A DNA stretch of 45,155 nt from Candidatus Helicobacter avistercoris. Lineage in GTDB: Bacteria > Campylobacterota > Campylobacteria > Campylobacterales > Helicobacteraceae. The stretch spans positions 1-45,155 of the forward strand of contig DXDJ01000066.1 of the NCBI GenBank assembly GCA_019115525.1. The letters are read 5' to 3'. Position numbers and translations under genes: made by a program. Of this stretch, positions 8,334 to 16,748 are shown one piece after another; positions within the stretch are counted from its first letter, which is position 1; each line of letters starts with the position of its first letter. The notes beneath the pieces were generated by a model. That model was not told where the DNA came from. It saw nothing but the letters and a program-made list of their open reading frames with translations, and made no database searches.

Positions 8334-8728
8334 ACACTCTCCTTATACATACTGCATTTTCCTTCTTCTATTGCAAAATGTATTCCCTTTAGATTTGGAT
8401 TGGGTAGAGTGATTTCTCCTAAAAATGAAGGTGTATTGATTTGGATATGCACTCCTTGCTCAGCTAGAAGAACTTTTGCATGTCCAATGACAAGATTTGC
8501 AATCTCCTTGCTTAGATCATATAAATCATCCTTAGTTGGATTGTCATCAAAAAGCATTGCTGAAGAAATCGAAAGCAAGAAAGCATGATCAAAACAGAAA
8601 TAAAAATGAGCCTCTTGTGTAGAGATTTTACTGCAATAGCCTGTATGAATTGCAGTATGAGTTATATGAGGAGTGAGTGAAGTTGTGTTTTTGATAGTTT
8701 GAATAAAGCTCTTGGCATAGACATCCAT
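8327..8728 (-). CDS. CheX/CheC-like chemotaxis phosphatase-family protein
   Basis: The 133-residue protein fits the CheX-type fold. The segment DLSKEIANLVIGHAKVLL contains the ExxN motif (EIAN) that in CheX and CheC contacts phospho-CheY, and it is followed by INTPSFLGEITLP, resembling the P-x-x-x-G stretch after the active helix. Only one ExxN is visible, as in CheX. It overlaps fliN by seven bases, so it sits genetically with the motor switch. It may dephosphorylate CheY or serve as a C-ring partner; activity is inferred only. Confidence 0.72.
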   Translation of the reverse strand: MDVYAKSFIQTIKNTTSLTPHITHTAIHTGYCSKISTQEAHFYFCFDHAFLLSISSAMLFDDNPTKDDLYDLSKEIANLVIGHAKVLLAEQGVHIQINTPSFLGEITLPNPNLKGIHFAIEEGKCSMYKESVC

Positions 8729-8738
8729 AAAAAGTCCT

Positions 8739-9377
8739 TTATCGAGGTTTGAAATTTTGAGTACTTATACAGTATTGCTTAAGAAAGCACTGATGGCATT
8801 GCGGTTTGGAAGCCTTGCAAATATAGCGTCCAAAAAGAACAAAAGCTTGATGTAAGGCACTCAAATCATTTTTGAATAATTTTACTAATTCTTGCTCGGT
8901 TTTGAGTGCCGTTTTTGCTTTTGTTAGTCCAAGACGATGAGAAACTCTAAAAACATGAGTATCAACAGCCATAAAATTCTGTTCAAAATATTCGATCAAA
9001 ACAACATTGGCAGTTTTTTGTCCCACGCCGGCAAGAGATTTAAGCTCCTCTTGAGTTTGAGGAATTTTTCCACCAAAAGTGTGAACAACTTGATTTGCCA
9101 TTTTGATGAGATTGATTGCTTTGTTGTTGAAAAATGAACAAGATTTGATCAACTCTTTGATCTCATCAAGAGGTGCTTGAGCAAGGTGGACTGGTGTGGG
9201 AAAAGAAGCAAAAAGAGCAGGAGTGATGAGATTAACTCTTTTGTCCGTGCATTGAGCAGAGAGCATTACACTTACAAGAAGCTCATAGAGATTGCTGTAT
9301 TTAAGCTCAGTTTTTGGGTTGGGGTAAGCAAGCAAAAAGTGTTTTTTGATCTTTTGACTTTTTTCTTGCTTTGTCAT
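8739..9377 (-). CDS. nth: Endonuclease III (DNA glycosylase/AP lyase)
   Basis: Excises oxidised pyrimidines and cleaves at abasic sites. The 212-residue protein has the helix-hairpin-helix motif LAGVGQKTANVVL (about residues 115-127), the catalytic aspartate in FMAVDTHVFRVSHRLG, and near the C-terminus the 4Fe-4S loop with spacing C-x6-C-x2-C-x5-C (CKASKPQCHQCFLKQYC). The catalytic lysine of the family should lie in the helix before the hairpin turn (ELKSLAGVGQK). It starts in an ATGA overlap with feoA and is separated from the CheX-like gene by 10 bases. Confidence 0.96.
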   Translation of the reverse strand: MTKQEKSQKIKKHFLLAYPNPKTELKYSNLYELLVSVMLSAQCTDKRVNLITPALFASFPTPVHLAQAPLDEIKELIKSCSFFNNKAINLIKMANQVVHTFGGKIPQTQEELKSLAGVGQKTANVVLIEYFEQNFMAVDTHVFRVSHRLGLTKAKTALKTEQELVKLFKNDLSALHQAFVLFGRYICKASKPQCHQCFLKQYCISTQNFKPR

Positions 9378-9601
9378 ACTGCCTCAACAATGATATGTTG
9401 AGCTTCGCTAGAACGCAATGCAATTTTTGAATGATGAACTTGTATGGCTAGAGTGTCTTTGTTGGATGAAAATCTCTCCAAAAAGATTTCTGTATCTTTT
9501 GTGATTCCAAGTGCTAAGAATCGATCTCTTAATTCTTCATCTTGAGTTTGGATCGTGATAACTTTGTATTTTTTGTTTTCGTGTGCTTCAAAAAGTGTCA
9601 T
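9374..9601 (-). CDS. feoA: FeoA-domain protein
   Basis: A 75-residue SH3-like FeoA domain: FEAHENKKYKVITIQTQDEELRDRFLALGITKDTEIFLER matches the pattern in which a conserved LG.. turn follows the central helix. FeoA domains act with the FeoB ferrous-iron permease, but no feoB is nearby. The track begins 15 codons upstream; I choose the ATG at 9601 because AGGAG precedes it and the upstream part would overlap the AsmA-like gene. It overlaps nth by four bases, and the AsmA-like gene ends one base upstream. Confidence 0.82.
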   Translation of the reverse strand: MTLFEAHENKKYKVITIQTQDEELRDRFLALGITKDTEIFLERFSSNKDTLAIQVHHSKIALRSSEAQHIIVEAV

Positions 9602-9602
9602 T

Positions 9603-12296
9603 TTATTCTCCTGTAAAAATTCTTTGGATAATTTTAAAAGGTGCACTCAAAATATCTTGAGCAACAGAAACTTCTGACTTAGGGTCTTGAAGTGTTCCTT
9701 TGATAACTACACCGGTAGATATTTTACCCTCTTTGCCCAACAAAAGATAACCAACAATAGGAATCTTACTTAAAACCTCAGAGAGAGCTTTGATGGTTGA
9801 AATAGAGAGAGCGATATCTAATTCTTTTGTTGAAAGATTGATCAATCCACTCCCCTCCACATCAATAGAACTTCCGACAAGATCAATCTTTTTTAATCCC
9901 AAAAACTCATCATTAAAATCAAAAGTGATTCTTCCATGATTGACTTCATAGCCATTAGCTCCAAGTCCTGGTTTTTTAAAAACTATTAGCGAGGGGATTG
10001 TGTCAATAAGAGCGATAACATTTTGTAGGGTTGCAAAGTTTTTAAAGATTGTGTTTTGCATCTGCACCTCTCCCCTCATCACTTTGTCTTTATAGATTCC
10101 CCTTGCACTAAACAACCCTCCATCAACAACAGATTTTTGTGCGATAGTATTGATGAAATTCCCACTAAAATTATCAGCATTGAATTTGACTATATTGTCG
10201 TATAGATCGATATTGGCAACCCCATTTTTGTGCGTAAAATCAATTTTAATTCCATGGTTTTGCATATTGACAATCACTTCATCTGCGGGGATTTTAAAAT
10301 CCTTGAAATTCACTTGAGAATCTTTGGCAATCATATAGAGATGGAAGTTTGATTTTTCTTTTTTTGGAGTCGGCGCTTTTTGAGTGGTTTGAGTGGTTTG
10401 AGTGGTTTGAGTGGTTTGAGTGGTTTGAGCAAGCAGAGGGATCGCGCTTTTGGAAAAAGCATCCAAATCAAAGTTTTTGTTTTCAAATTGGATTTTGAGC
10501 AAATCTTCTTGCAGATCAAAGATCATGCTCTCATCCAAGGATGAGGCATAGAGTCTATTGGGTGTGATTTTGAAAGTCATATTCAACTCGGTAATGGGTT
10601 GCCATTTTTTGTCAAAAATAGGGTATTTGAGATCAGAGAGCTGGGTTTGTAGAAAAATGGTTTTAAAATCTTTACTTTGAAGTGCAACTTCTCCTTGCGA
10701 GATTCCTAGATATTTAAGAAGATTTGAGTAGGGAGAGATTTTAGAGAGATTGCTTAAAAGAATATCTGTAGATTCTCCAAGAGTGATTTGAGTTTGAAAG
10801 TCAGGAAGTGTGATTTTGGGCGTAGAGATAAAATCAACAAAAAAACTTAGCTGAGGAAAAATTTGCTTATCAATGGAAAAAATTTCTCCAAATGGCGAGG
10901 AAGAGTCTTGAGTTTTGATTTGAAAAGAATCTAGATTCGCCTTGCCTTTGACTTGTTTTTTTTCAAGATTAATATCACAATTGATCAACCCCTCAAATTG
11001 AGGTTCTTGAAAGGATATTTTGCTGTCATTGACAAAGATGTGACTATGCGTTGGTGTAAGATCTAGCACAACATTGAGTGAGTTGGCAAAAATAGGGAAG
11101 CCAAAGAGATCGAAGTTTGCATCTTTGGCTCTAAAATTTCCCTTAGCACTGATATTGAGCTTTTCTTCTGTATCCTCAAAGCTCAACAAAAGATCGGTTT
11201 GCATTTTTGAATCCACCTGAGATACATTAAAATCGATATCATAGGCTCTAAGGAGTGCATGAAGTTTTGGATCCAAAGTCGCATCTTGAGATTTGATATG
11301 CACAAGAGTTGTGAGATTTTTATCAAAATGTTTTAACTCGACATAGCTCCCCTCGATACTAACCCCATCATAAAGTGGTGAAGTAAGAAAAAAACTGAGT
11401 GTGCCATCTTTAAATTGTGTTGTGAGGTGAGGTGTTGTGATGGGAGGAATTTTGGATTCTAGAGTAAGAGACACATCCTCAAGAGTGAGTTTGGCATAAA
11501 GGCTTTTAAGCAGTTTTGGCAAAAAAGAGTCATTAAGCGGAGCGGAAAAAAAGAGATTTTCAACTCTAATGTTTTTAAAACTTGCTTTTTGCATGAGCCA
11601 TTTGTGCAGTGCTGGGATCTTTTTGATTTGATTTTCAAAGGGTGCAAGTGTATGAATAAGAGTGCTAAAGGCACTCAAATGCAAAACATTAAGATCGGAA
11701 GATCCTTTGATAACAAGTTTTTCTTCAGGACTCATAAGGGGGTGAGTAGAATTAGAAATCAGTGCGAAATTGAGCTGATTCTTATCTAAGAGAAATTCAA
11801 ACTTGCCAACAGTGTTGATTTGCAATTTTTCAAAAAACAATTTTTGAATAGCAAGGCGAACATTGTTGCTTGTTTGAGTGAGCTGGAATCTAGCAACAAC
11901 AGAGGGAAACAAAAGCTCATAGCGTTTTCCATCATACAAAATCGAAGCTTGTTGCTGATCAGGAAGAATGATATTGCGAATTTCAAGAAGTTTAAAATAC
12001 GACATTGCTACCAAACTGCGATGAAACCACTTAATCGCATCTTGAATGGAAATATTGCTAGGAGTTTTTGTGCTGGGCTGAGAGATTTGGAGTTGGTTGA
12101 GGGTAAGAATAAACTTATTATCGAGTTTTAGATACAATCCTTTGAAATTAAGATTTACAACTTGGAATTCTTGAATATGGATTCCGCGATAGAGTGCAAC
12201 AAATAAACCCCCAATCAAGAGAAAAAAAGTGAAAAGTAAGGTAAGCAAGACAATTGATTTTTTACTGAGTGTTTTTTTCTTGTTTGTAACTTCCAT
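9603..12296 (-). CDS. Large AsmA/YhdP-like membrane-anchored protein
   Basis: An 897-residue protein with a basic N-terminus, one membrane anchor (about residues 15-37) and a long beta-rich periplasmic body. The C-terminal third (NTIAQKSVVDGGLFSARGIYKD, then FDFNDEFLGLKKIDLVGSSIDVEGSGLINL and GTLQDPKSEVSV) carries the DUF3971/AsmA-C style pattern of bridge-like proteins thought to move phospholipids between the two membranes. Residues about 624-638 are five perfect TTQ repeats, encoded by a 9-base tandem. The 5' end overlaps the divergent mltG by 68 bases. The ribosome site is weak (GGAG 15 bases upstream). Corresponds in position to H. pylori HP0586 as I recall it. Function is inferred. Confidence 0.78.
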   Translation of the reverse strand: MEVTNKKKTLSKKSIVLLTLLFTFFLLIGGLFVALYRGIHIQEFQVVNLNFKGLYLKLDNKFILTLNQLQISQPSTKTPSNISIQDAIKWFHRSLVAMSYFKLLEIRNIILPDQQQASILYDGKRYELLFPSVVARFQLTQTSNNVRLAIQKLFFEKLQINTVGKFEFLLDKNQLNFALISNSTHPLMSPEEKLVIKGSSDLNVLHLSAFSTLIHTLAPFENQIKKIPALHKWLMQKASFKNIRVENLFFSAPLNDSFLPKLLKSLYAKLTLEDVSLTLESKIPPITTPHLTTQFKDGTLSFFLTSPLYDGVSIEGSYVELKHFDKNLTTLVHIKSQDATLDPKLHALLRAYDIDFNVSQVDSKMQTDLLLSFEDTEEKLNISAKGNFRAKDANFDLFGFPIFANSLNVVLDLTPTHSHIFVNDSKISFQEPQFEGLINCDINLEKKQVKGKANLDSFQIKTQDSSSPFGEIFSIDKQIFPQLSFFVDFISTPKITLPDFQTQITLGESTDILLSNLSKISPYSNLLKYLGISQGEVALQSKDFKTIFLQTQLSDLKYPIFDKKWQPITELNMTFKITPNRLYASSLDESMIFDLQEDLLKIQFENKNFDLDAFSKSAIPLLAQTTQTTQTTQTTQTTQKAPTPKKEKSNFHLYMIAKDSQVNFKDFKIPADEVIVNMQNHGIKIDFTHKNGVANIDLYDNIVKFNADNFSGNFINTIAQKSVVDGGLFSARGIYKDKVMRGEVQMQNTIFKNFATLQNVIALIDTIPSLIVFKKPGLGANGYEVNHGRITFDFNDEFLGLKKIDLVGSSIDVEGSGLINLSTKELDIALSISTIKALSEVLSKIPIVGYLLLGKEGKISTGVVIKGTLQDPKSEVSVAQDILSAPFKIIQRIFTGE
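10382..10426 (+). repeat. Perfect 9-bp tandem repeat, five copies, inside the AsmA-like gene
   Basis: The unit GAGTGGTTT occurs five times head to tail. On the coding (minus) strand each unit encodes Thr-Thr-Gln. Because the unit is a multiple of three, copy-number change would alter protein length without frameshift. It lies in a low-complexity linker just before a Lys/Pro-rich stretch. Confidence 0.95.
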
Positions 12297-13164
12297 TTTG
12301 TTTTATTTGAACTCCACTTTTTCTGCTCCAGAAATCCTTAATCTTCCCAAAGGTTCTATTCGTGCAATTGTATCACACTTGAATTCTCAAAACATCGCCC
12401 TAAACACTCTTGATGTGATGATTTTAAGGATGATGGGAAAACCTCAAAGTGGATGGATTGATTTAGGGGAACAGAAGATGAGCAGAGGAGATTTTCTCTA
12501 CAAACTCACAGTTGCAAAAGCTCCACTCAAAGAGGTCAAGCTCATCCCTGGGGAGAGTATGTATTTTTTCATTCAACAACTCTCCCAAACCCTTGATATT
12601 CCAACTCAAGAATTGTGGCGTATTTATGATGAGAAAGTAGATTGTCAGGAGGGGAATATTTTGCCCCAAACTTATAAGATCCCTTATGGGATCGCCCCTT
12701 CTAGAGTTTTTGATTGGATGTTGGAGTATTCGCAAGGAGAATACGCCAAGCTTGCTGAAGAATTAGGATATAAGCCAGGAAGCAAGGAGTGGAGAAGGGT
12801 TTTGAGCAAGGCCTCAATTATTCAAAAAGAAGCAGCCAATACAGAAGAGATGCCTATTATTTCTGCTGTAATTGATAATCGTATCAAAAAGGGAATGCCT
12901 CTACAAATGGATGGATCGCTCAATTATGGACAGTACTCACACCAAAAAATCACGCCAGAGAGAATCCGAAAAGATACAAGTTTGTTTAACACCTATATGT
13001 ATAAAGGCATTCCTCCATGCCCATGCGGGAGTATAAGTGTCCAAGCAATTAAGAGTGCTGTATTACCAAAAAAAGTAGATTATTTGTATTTTGTGAGAAA
13101 CAAAAATGGGGTTCATAGTTTTTCAACTACATATCAAGAACATCAAAAAAATTTTAAGAAATGA
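12229..13164 (+). CDS. mltG: Endolytic peptidoglycan transglycosylase MltG
   Basis: MltG cleaves nascent glycan strands and is thought to end their polymerisation at the inner membrane. The 311-residue protein has an N-terminal membrane anchor (about residues 8-28), a LysM-like region, and the catalytic YceG domain: SKASIIQKEAANTEEMPIISAVIDNRI holds the catalytic Glu of the KEA motif, followed by GMPLQMDGSLNYG (other families usually read LQ.DPT..Y). The start is a GTG with only a weak upstream AGAGAAA. Starting later would cut into the membrane anchor, so the overlap with the divergent AsmA-like gene appears real. Often misannotated as aminodeoxychorismate lyase. Confidence 0.9.
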   Translation: MKSKVSKTIDFLLSVFFLFVTSILFYLNSTFSAPEILNLPKGSIRAIVSHLNSQNIALNTLDVMILRMMGKPQSGWIDLGEQKMSRGDFLYKLTVAKAPLKEVKLIPGESMYFFIQQLSQTLDIPTQELWRIYDEKVDCQEGNILPQTYKIPYGIAPSRVFDWMLEYSQGEYAKLAEELGYKPGSKEWRRVLSKASIIQKEAANTEEMPIISAVIDNRIKKGMPLQMDGSLNYGQYSHQKITPERIRKDTSLFNTYMYKGIPPCPCGSISVQAIKSAVLPKKVDYLYFVRNKNGVHSFSTTYQEHQKNFKK

Positions 13165-13197
13165 TGAGGTTTTGGTTTTTTGAAGTTTTTTATCTTT

Positions 13198-13205
13198 GAT
13201 AAAAT
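13198..13205 (+). promoter_or_regulatory. Candidate -10 region before the pycA-like operon
   Basis: GATAAAAT lies about 27 bases upstream of the ATG, after a T-rich stretch. It is followed by a small inverted repeat, GACG-TAAAT-CGTC, that would fall near the transcript start. By-eye assignment. Confidence 0.4.
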
Positions 13206-13231
13206 GACGTAAATCGTCTTAAAGGAGTGCA

Positions 13232-14656
13232 ATGTTTAGACGGATCTTGATTGCTAATCGTGGTGAAATTGCTGTAAGAATCATTCGTGCGTGTAAAGAT
13301 TTGGGGATTGAGAGTGTTGCGATTTACTCTCAGGCTGATAGTAAATCTTTGCATGTAAAAATGGCAGATTTTGCCTACAAACTCAGTGATGATCCTATTG
13401 GGGGGTATTTGGATATTGATTTGATTATCAAAATTGTAAAAGAAAGCAAAGCAGAGGCAATTCATCCAGGGTATGGTTTCCTCTCAGAAAATGCAACTTT
13501 TGCAAAAAGAGTGCAAGAGAGTGGAATTGTATGGATTGGACCGAGTGCAGAAGTGATTGCAAATATGGGAGATAAAAATGTTGCAAGGGCTTTGATGCAA
13601 CAAAATGGAATCCCCATTGTGCCAGGTACAGATCCTCTCAATGACAAAAGCATGCAAGAGATTGCAGAGATTGCAAAGCACATTGGTTATCCCATTATTT
13701 TTAAGGCAAGTGCAGGTGGGGGAGGCAAGGGCATTAGAGTCGTGCAAAGAGAGGAGGAACTAAGTGAGAGTTTTGAGGCTTGCAAAAGGGAAGCAAAAGC
13801 CTTTTTTGGCAATGATGATGTGTTTATGGAAAAATGCATTACCAACCCTCGTCATATCGAGTTCCAAATCATTGCAGATAGCTATGGAAATGTGATTCAT
13901 TTAGGAGAGAGAGATTGCTCAATCCAGCGACGACATCAAAAACTTATTGAGATTGCACCAAGTCCAAGTATTGATGAGGGATTGCGTAAGAGAATGGGGG
14001 CTGTGGCAATTGCCGCAGCAAAAGCGACAAAATATGTCAATGCCGGAACAGTGGAATTTTTGGTAGATGAATATAACCATTTCTACTTTATGGAAATGAA
14101 TACACGCATCCAAGTTGAGCATGGGATTACTGAGGAGATTACAGGGCTAGATTTGGTTGTGCGACAGATTAGAATCGCAGGTGGAGAGATTTTGGAGCTT
14201 GAGCAAGGTGATGTAACTTTTCAGGGGTATGCCATTGAGGCAAGAATCAATGCAGAAAATGTCAATGCAGATTTTGCCCCAAATCCTGGAAAAATCACAA
14301 CTTACTATCCCGCTCTTGGCCCTTCTGTGCGGGTAGATAGCTGTATCTATAAAGATTATGAAATCCCTCCTTTTTATGATTCTATGATTGCAAAGCTTAT
14401 TGTTAGAGCTACAAGCTATGATCTGGCTGTAAAAAAACTCTCAAGAGCCTTGAGTGAATTTACAATTAGGGGGGTAAAAACTACAATTCCTTTTTTACAA
14501 AGAATTTGCCATGACTCTCAGTTTAAGAAGGGATTTTTTGACACTTCTTATATTCCCACAAATCTTGCCCACCTTATTCCTCAAGAACAAAAAGATGATC
14601 TAGAAATGGTTGCCATTGCCTCAGCACTATTTGCTTTGAAAAAAGGTCAAGAATGA
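13232..14656 (+). CDS. pycA: Biotin carboxylase subunit, probably pyruvate carboxylase subunit A
   Basis: ATP-dependent carboxylation of biotin. The 474-residue protein has the biotin carboxylase N-lobe LIANRGEIAVRIIRACKDLG, HPGYGFLSEN, the glycine-rich ATP loop KASAGGGGKGIR (about 160-171), MEMNTRIQVEH, and the C-terminal lobe. It is longer than typical AccC (about 445-450) and its N-terminal stretch (DPIGGYLDIDLIIKI, then AIHPGYGF) looks closer, from memory, to the Campylobacter PycA type than to the epsilon AccC type (with YLNIPAII..A and AIFPGYGF). It would then supply oxaloacetate together with a PycB subunit encoded elsewhere. AccC for fatty acid synthesis remains possible. AAAGGAG precedes the ATG; the 3' end overlaps nnr by ATGA. 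Confidence 0.85.
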   Translation: MFRRILIANRGEIAVRIIRACKDLGIESVAIYSQADSKSLHVKMADFAYKLSDDPIGGYLDIDLIIKIVKESKAEAIHPGYGFLSENATFAKRVQESGIVWIGPSAEVIANMGDKNVARALMQQNGIPIVPGTDPLNDKSMQEIAEIAKHIGYPIIFKASAGGGGKGIRVVQREEELSESFEACKREAKAFFGNDDVFMEKCITNPRHIEFQIIADSYGNVIHLGERDCSIQRRHQKLIEIAPSPSIDEGLRKRMGAVAIAAAKATKYVNAGTVEFLVDEYNHFYFMEMNTRIQVEHGITEEITGLDLVVRQIRIAGGEILELEQGDVTFQGYAIEARINAENVNADFAPNPGKITTYYPALGPSVRVDSCIYKDYEIPPFYDSMIAKLIVRATSYDLAVKKLSRALSEFTIRGVKTTIPFLQRICHDSQFKKGFFDTSYIPTNLAHLIPQEQKDDLEMVAIASALFALKKGQE

Positions 14657-16038
14657 AAAATGTGTTTAAAGATACAAGAGTATTAGACAAAAGGGCTATT
14701 GAGCGGTATTTTTTGAATGAAGAGATTTTGTGCGAGAATGCTTCTAGTGCTTTGAAAAAATTGATTGATGAAGTAACACACAAGCAGAGTCTGATTTATA
14801 TTGTATGTGGGAGCGGAGGAAACGGAGCTGATGGATTGGCATTGGCTCGAAAACTCCAAGGCGAATATCGAGTCAAGGTTTTTATGGCAAAAGATCCTAA
14901 AAGTTCATTATGCGAGAGAGAGTTTTTGCGTTGCAAACACTTAGGGATTGATTTTGTCAGAAAAATATATGCTTGCGATGTTGTCGTGGATTGTTTATTT
15001 GGAAGCGGTTTTTGTGGTGAAATTGATCTAGAATTTAAAGAGCTCTTAGGTGTGATGAATAAAATGGCGCGGATTAAAATCGCCTGTGATATTCCAAGTG
15101 GTGTTGGGGCTATTTTTAAGGGGAGTGCTTTTGAGGCAGATTACACTGTGAGTATGGGGGCATTAAGAATTGATTTGTTTGGGGAGTGGGCAAAGGATTA
15201 TGTCGGCAAGATCATCGTCGCTCCTTTAGGACTCCCAAGTCAAAGCTATGAGGTAAGCTCAAATGTCAAACTTTTAGAAGAATCTGATTTAAAACTTCCT
15301 TATAGGAAACAAGAAAATACTCACAAAGGATCTTATGGACACCTCGCAGTAAGAGTGCAAAATGGCAATGGAGATAAAAATGGTGCAGGAGTGTTATGTG
15401 CAATGGGGGCTATGGCATTTGGAGTGGGACTTTGCACATTGAGTGGGGAAATGGCTTACCCTCCGTATGAGATGATGCATTCTAGTCAAATCCCTCAAGA
15501 AGCCAATGTTGTAGCTATGGGGATGGGGATGAGTAGTCTTACTCAAAAAGATTTTGATGAGATTGCAAATAGAGCATGTGTGCTAGATGCAGGATCGTTT
15601 TATGCCCCTGAGATAAAAGACTTTCTTCTTGATGCCAAAAATGTTGTCCTTACACCCCATATCAAAGAATTTGCCTCACTTCTTAAGCTGTGCGGAATTG
15701 CGGATTTGAGTGTAGATGAGGTTAAGGAGAGAAGAGATTCTTTGCTTTTGGAGTTTTGCTCTCTTTATCCTGAAGTCGTTGTTGTCCTTAAGGGAGCAAA
15801 TACTCTTGTTGCACAAAATGGAAGAATTTGGATTTGCACACTTGGAAAAAATAATCTTGCCAAAGGGGGGAGTGGAGATATTTTGGCAGGAATGATTTCT
15901 GCACTTTTGGCTCAAGGTTATGAAAGTTCTGATGCTGGGATTCATGCTACCCTTGCTCATGCTTTGGCTTCAAGAAAAATCAAGTCAAGTTTTGGACTAA
16001 CCCCTATGGATTTGATTGAGGCAGTGAAGAGTTTATGA
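14653..16038 (+). CDS. nnr: Bifunctional NAD(P)HX epimerase/dehydratase
   Basis: Repairs hydrated NADH and NADPH. The N-terminal YjeF_N epimerase domain (about residues 1-205) contains CGSGGNGADGLALARKL, a slightly altered form of the usual G.GNNGGDGLV.AR loop, and CDIPSGVGA. The C-terminal dehydratase domain (about 220-461) contains HKGSYGHLAV, LTPHIKEFASLL, VVLKGANTLVA and AKGGSGDILAGMISALLAQG, matching the ribokinase-like fold with its ATP/ADP site. At 461 residues it is slightly short for the fused family (about 490-510). It is joined to the pycA-like gene upstream and cmoA downstream by ATGA overlaps. Confidence 0.93.
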   Translation: MKNVFKDTRVLDKRAIERYFLNEEILCENASSALKKLIDEVTHKQSLIYIVCGSGGNGADGLALARKLQGEYRVKVFMAKDPKSSLCEREFLRCKHLGIDFVRKIYACDVVVDCLFGSGFCGEIDLEFKELLGVMNKMARIKIACDIPSGVGAIFKGSAFEADYTVSMGALRIDLFGEWAKDYVGKIIVAPLGLPSQSYEVSSNVKLLEESDLKLPYRKQENTHKGSYGHLAVRVQNGNGDKNGAGVLCAMGAMAFGVGLCTLSGEMAYPPYEMMHSSQIPQEANVVAMGMGMSSLTQKDFDEIANRACVLDAGSFYAPEIKDFLLDAKNVVLTPHIKEFASLLKLCGIADLSVDEVKERRDSLLLEFCSLYPEVVVVLKGANTLVAQNGRIWICTLGKNNLAKGGSGDILAGMISALLAQGYESSDAGIHATLAHALASRKIKSSFGLTPMDLIEAVKSL

Positions 16039-16748
16039 AAGATACTCTATTTCAAACCAATATCAAAAAGCAATTTGAATTTGATGAGAGCGTTGCTAGT
16101 GTTTTTGACGATATGTTGGAGCGTTCAATCCCTTTTTACAAGGAGCAAATCGATCTAATTGCTCATTTTGCCTCTTTGTATTTAAAAGAGGGGGGCTTGG
16201 TTTATGATTTGGGATCTAGCACAGGAAATGCATTGTTTGCACTTCATTCTCTATCTCCGCAATCCCAGCTTGTAGGGATTGATAGTTCTAGTGCAATGTG
16301 TGAGAGAGCTTTGCTTAAGGCTCAAGCTTATGGAAGTAATGCAAGATTTATTTGTGAAGATTTTTTAACCTTTAGTTTTGATCCGTGTGATGTTGTGATT
16401 GCAAGTTGGACAATGCAATTTGTGCGTCCTTTAATGCGAGAGAAGATGATAAAAAAAATTTTTGAATCTCTAAAGAGTGGAGGAGTGTTTTTGATGAGCG
16501 AGAAAGTTTTGGGCTCAGATAAGGAACTTACCCACTCAATGATTGAATATTACCATCGCTATAAGATCGCTCAAGGTTACACACAGTTTGAAATCAATCA
16601 AAAACGAGAAGCTTTGGAAAATGTCTTAATCCCCTATACCTTGGATGAGAATATTGATATGCTTAAAAACGCTGGTTTTTCCTGTGTTGAGGTGTTATTT
16701 AAATGGGTAAATTTTGCACTCTTGATTGCAAAAAAGGAGGGAAAATGA
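16035..16748 (+). CDS. cmoA: Carboxy-S-adenosyl-L-methionine synthase
   Basis: CmoA makes carboxy-SAM from SAM and prephenate; CmoB then uses it to form cmo5U at wobble position 34 of tRNAs. The 237-residue protein begins DTLFQTNIKKQFEFDESVASVFDDMLERSIPFY, a near-diagnostic CmoA opening, followed by the SAM loop VYDLGSSTGNALF and VIASWTMQFVRP. No cmoB is in the window. ATGA overlaps link it to nnr and dapE. Confidence 0.94.
   Translation: MKDTLFQTNIKKQFEFDESVASVFDDMLERSIPFYKEQIDLIAHFASLYLKEGGLVYDLGSSTGNALFALHSLSPQSQLVGIDSSSAMCERALLKAQAYGSNARFICEDFLTFSFDPCDVVIASWTMQFVRPLMREKMIKKIFESLKSGGVFLMSEKVLGSDKELTHSMIEYYHRYKIAQGYTQFEINQKREALENVLIPYTLDENIDMLKNAGFSCVEVLFKWVNFALLIAKKEGK

Noticed and set aside
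10331-10519. 62-residue minus-strand ORF with (LKP) repeats
   Set aside because: It is the 9-bp tandem repeat of the AsmA-like gene read in another frame.
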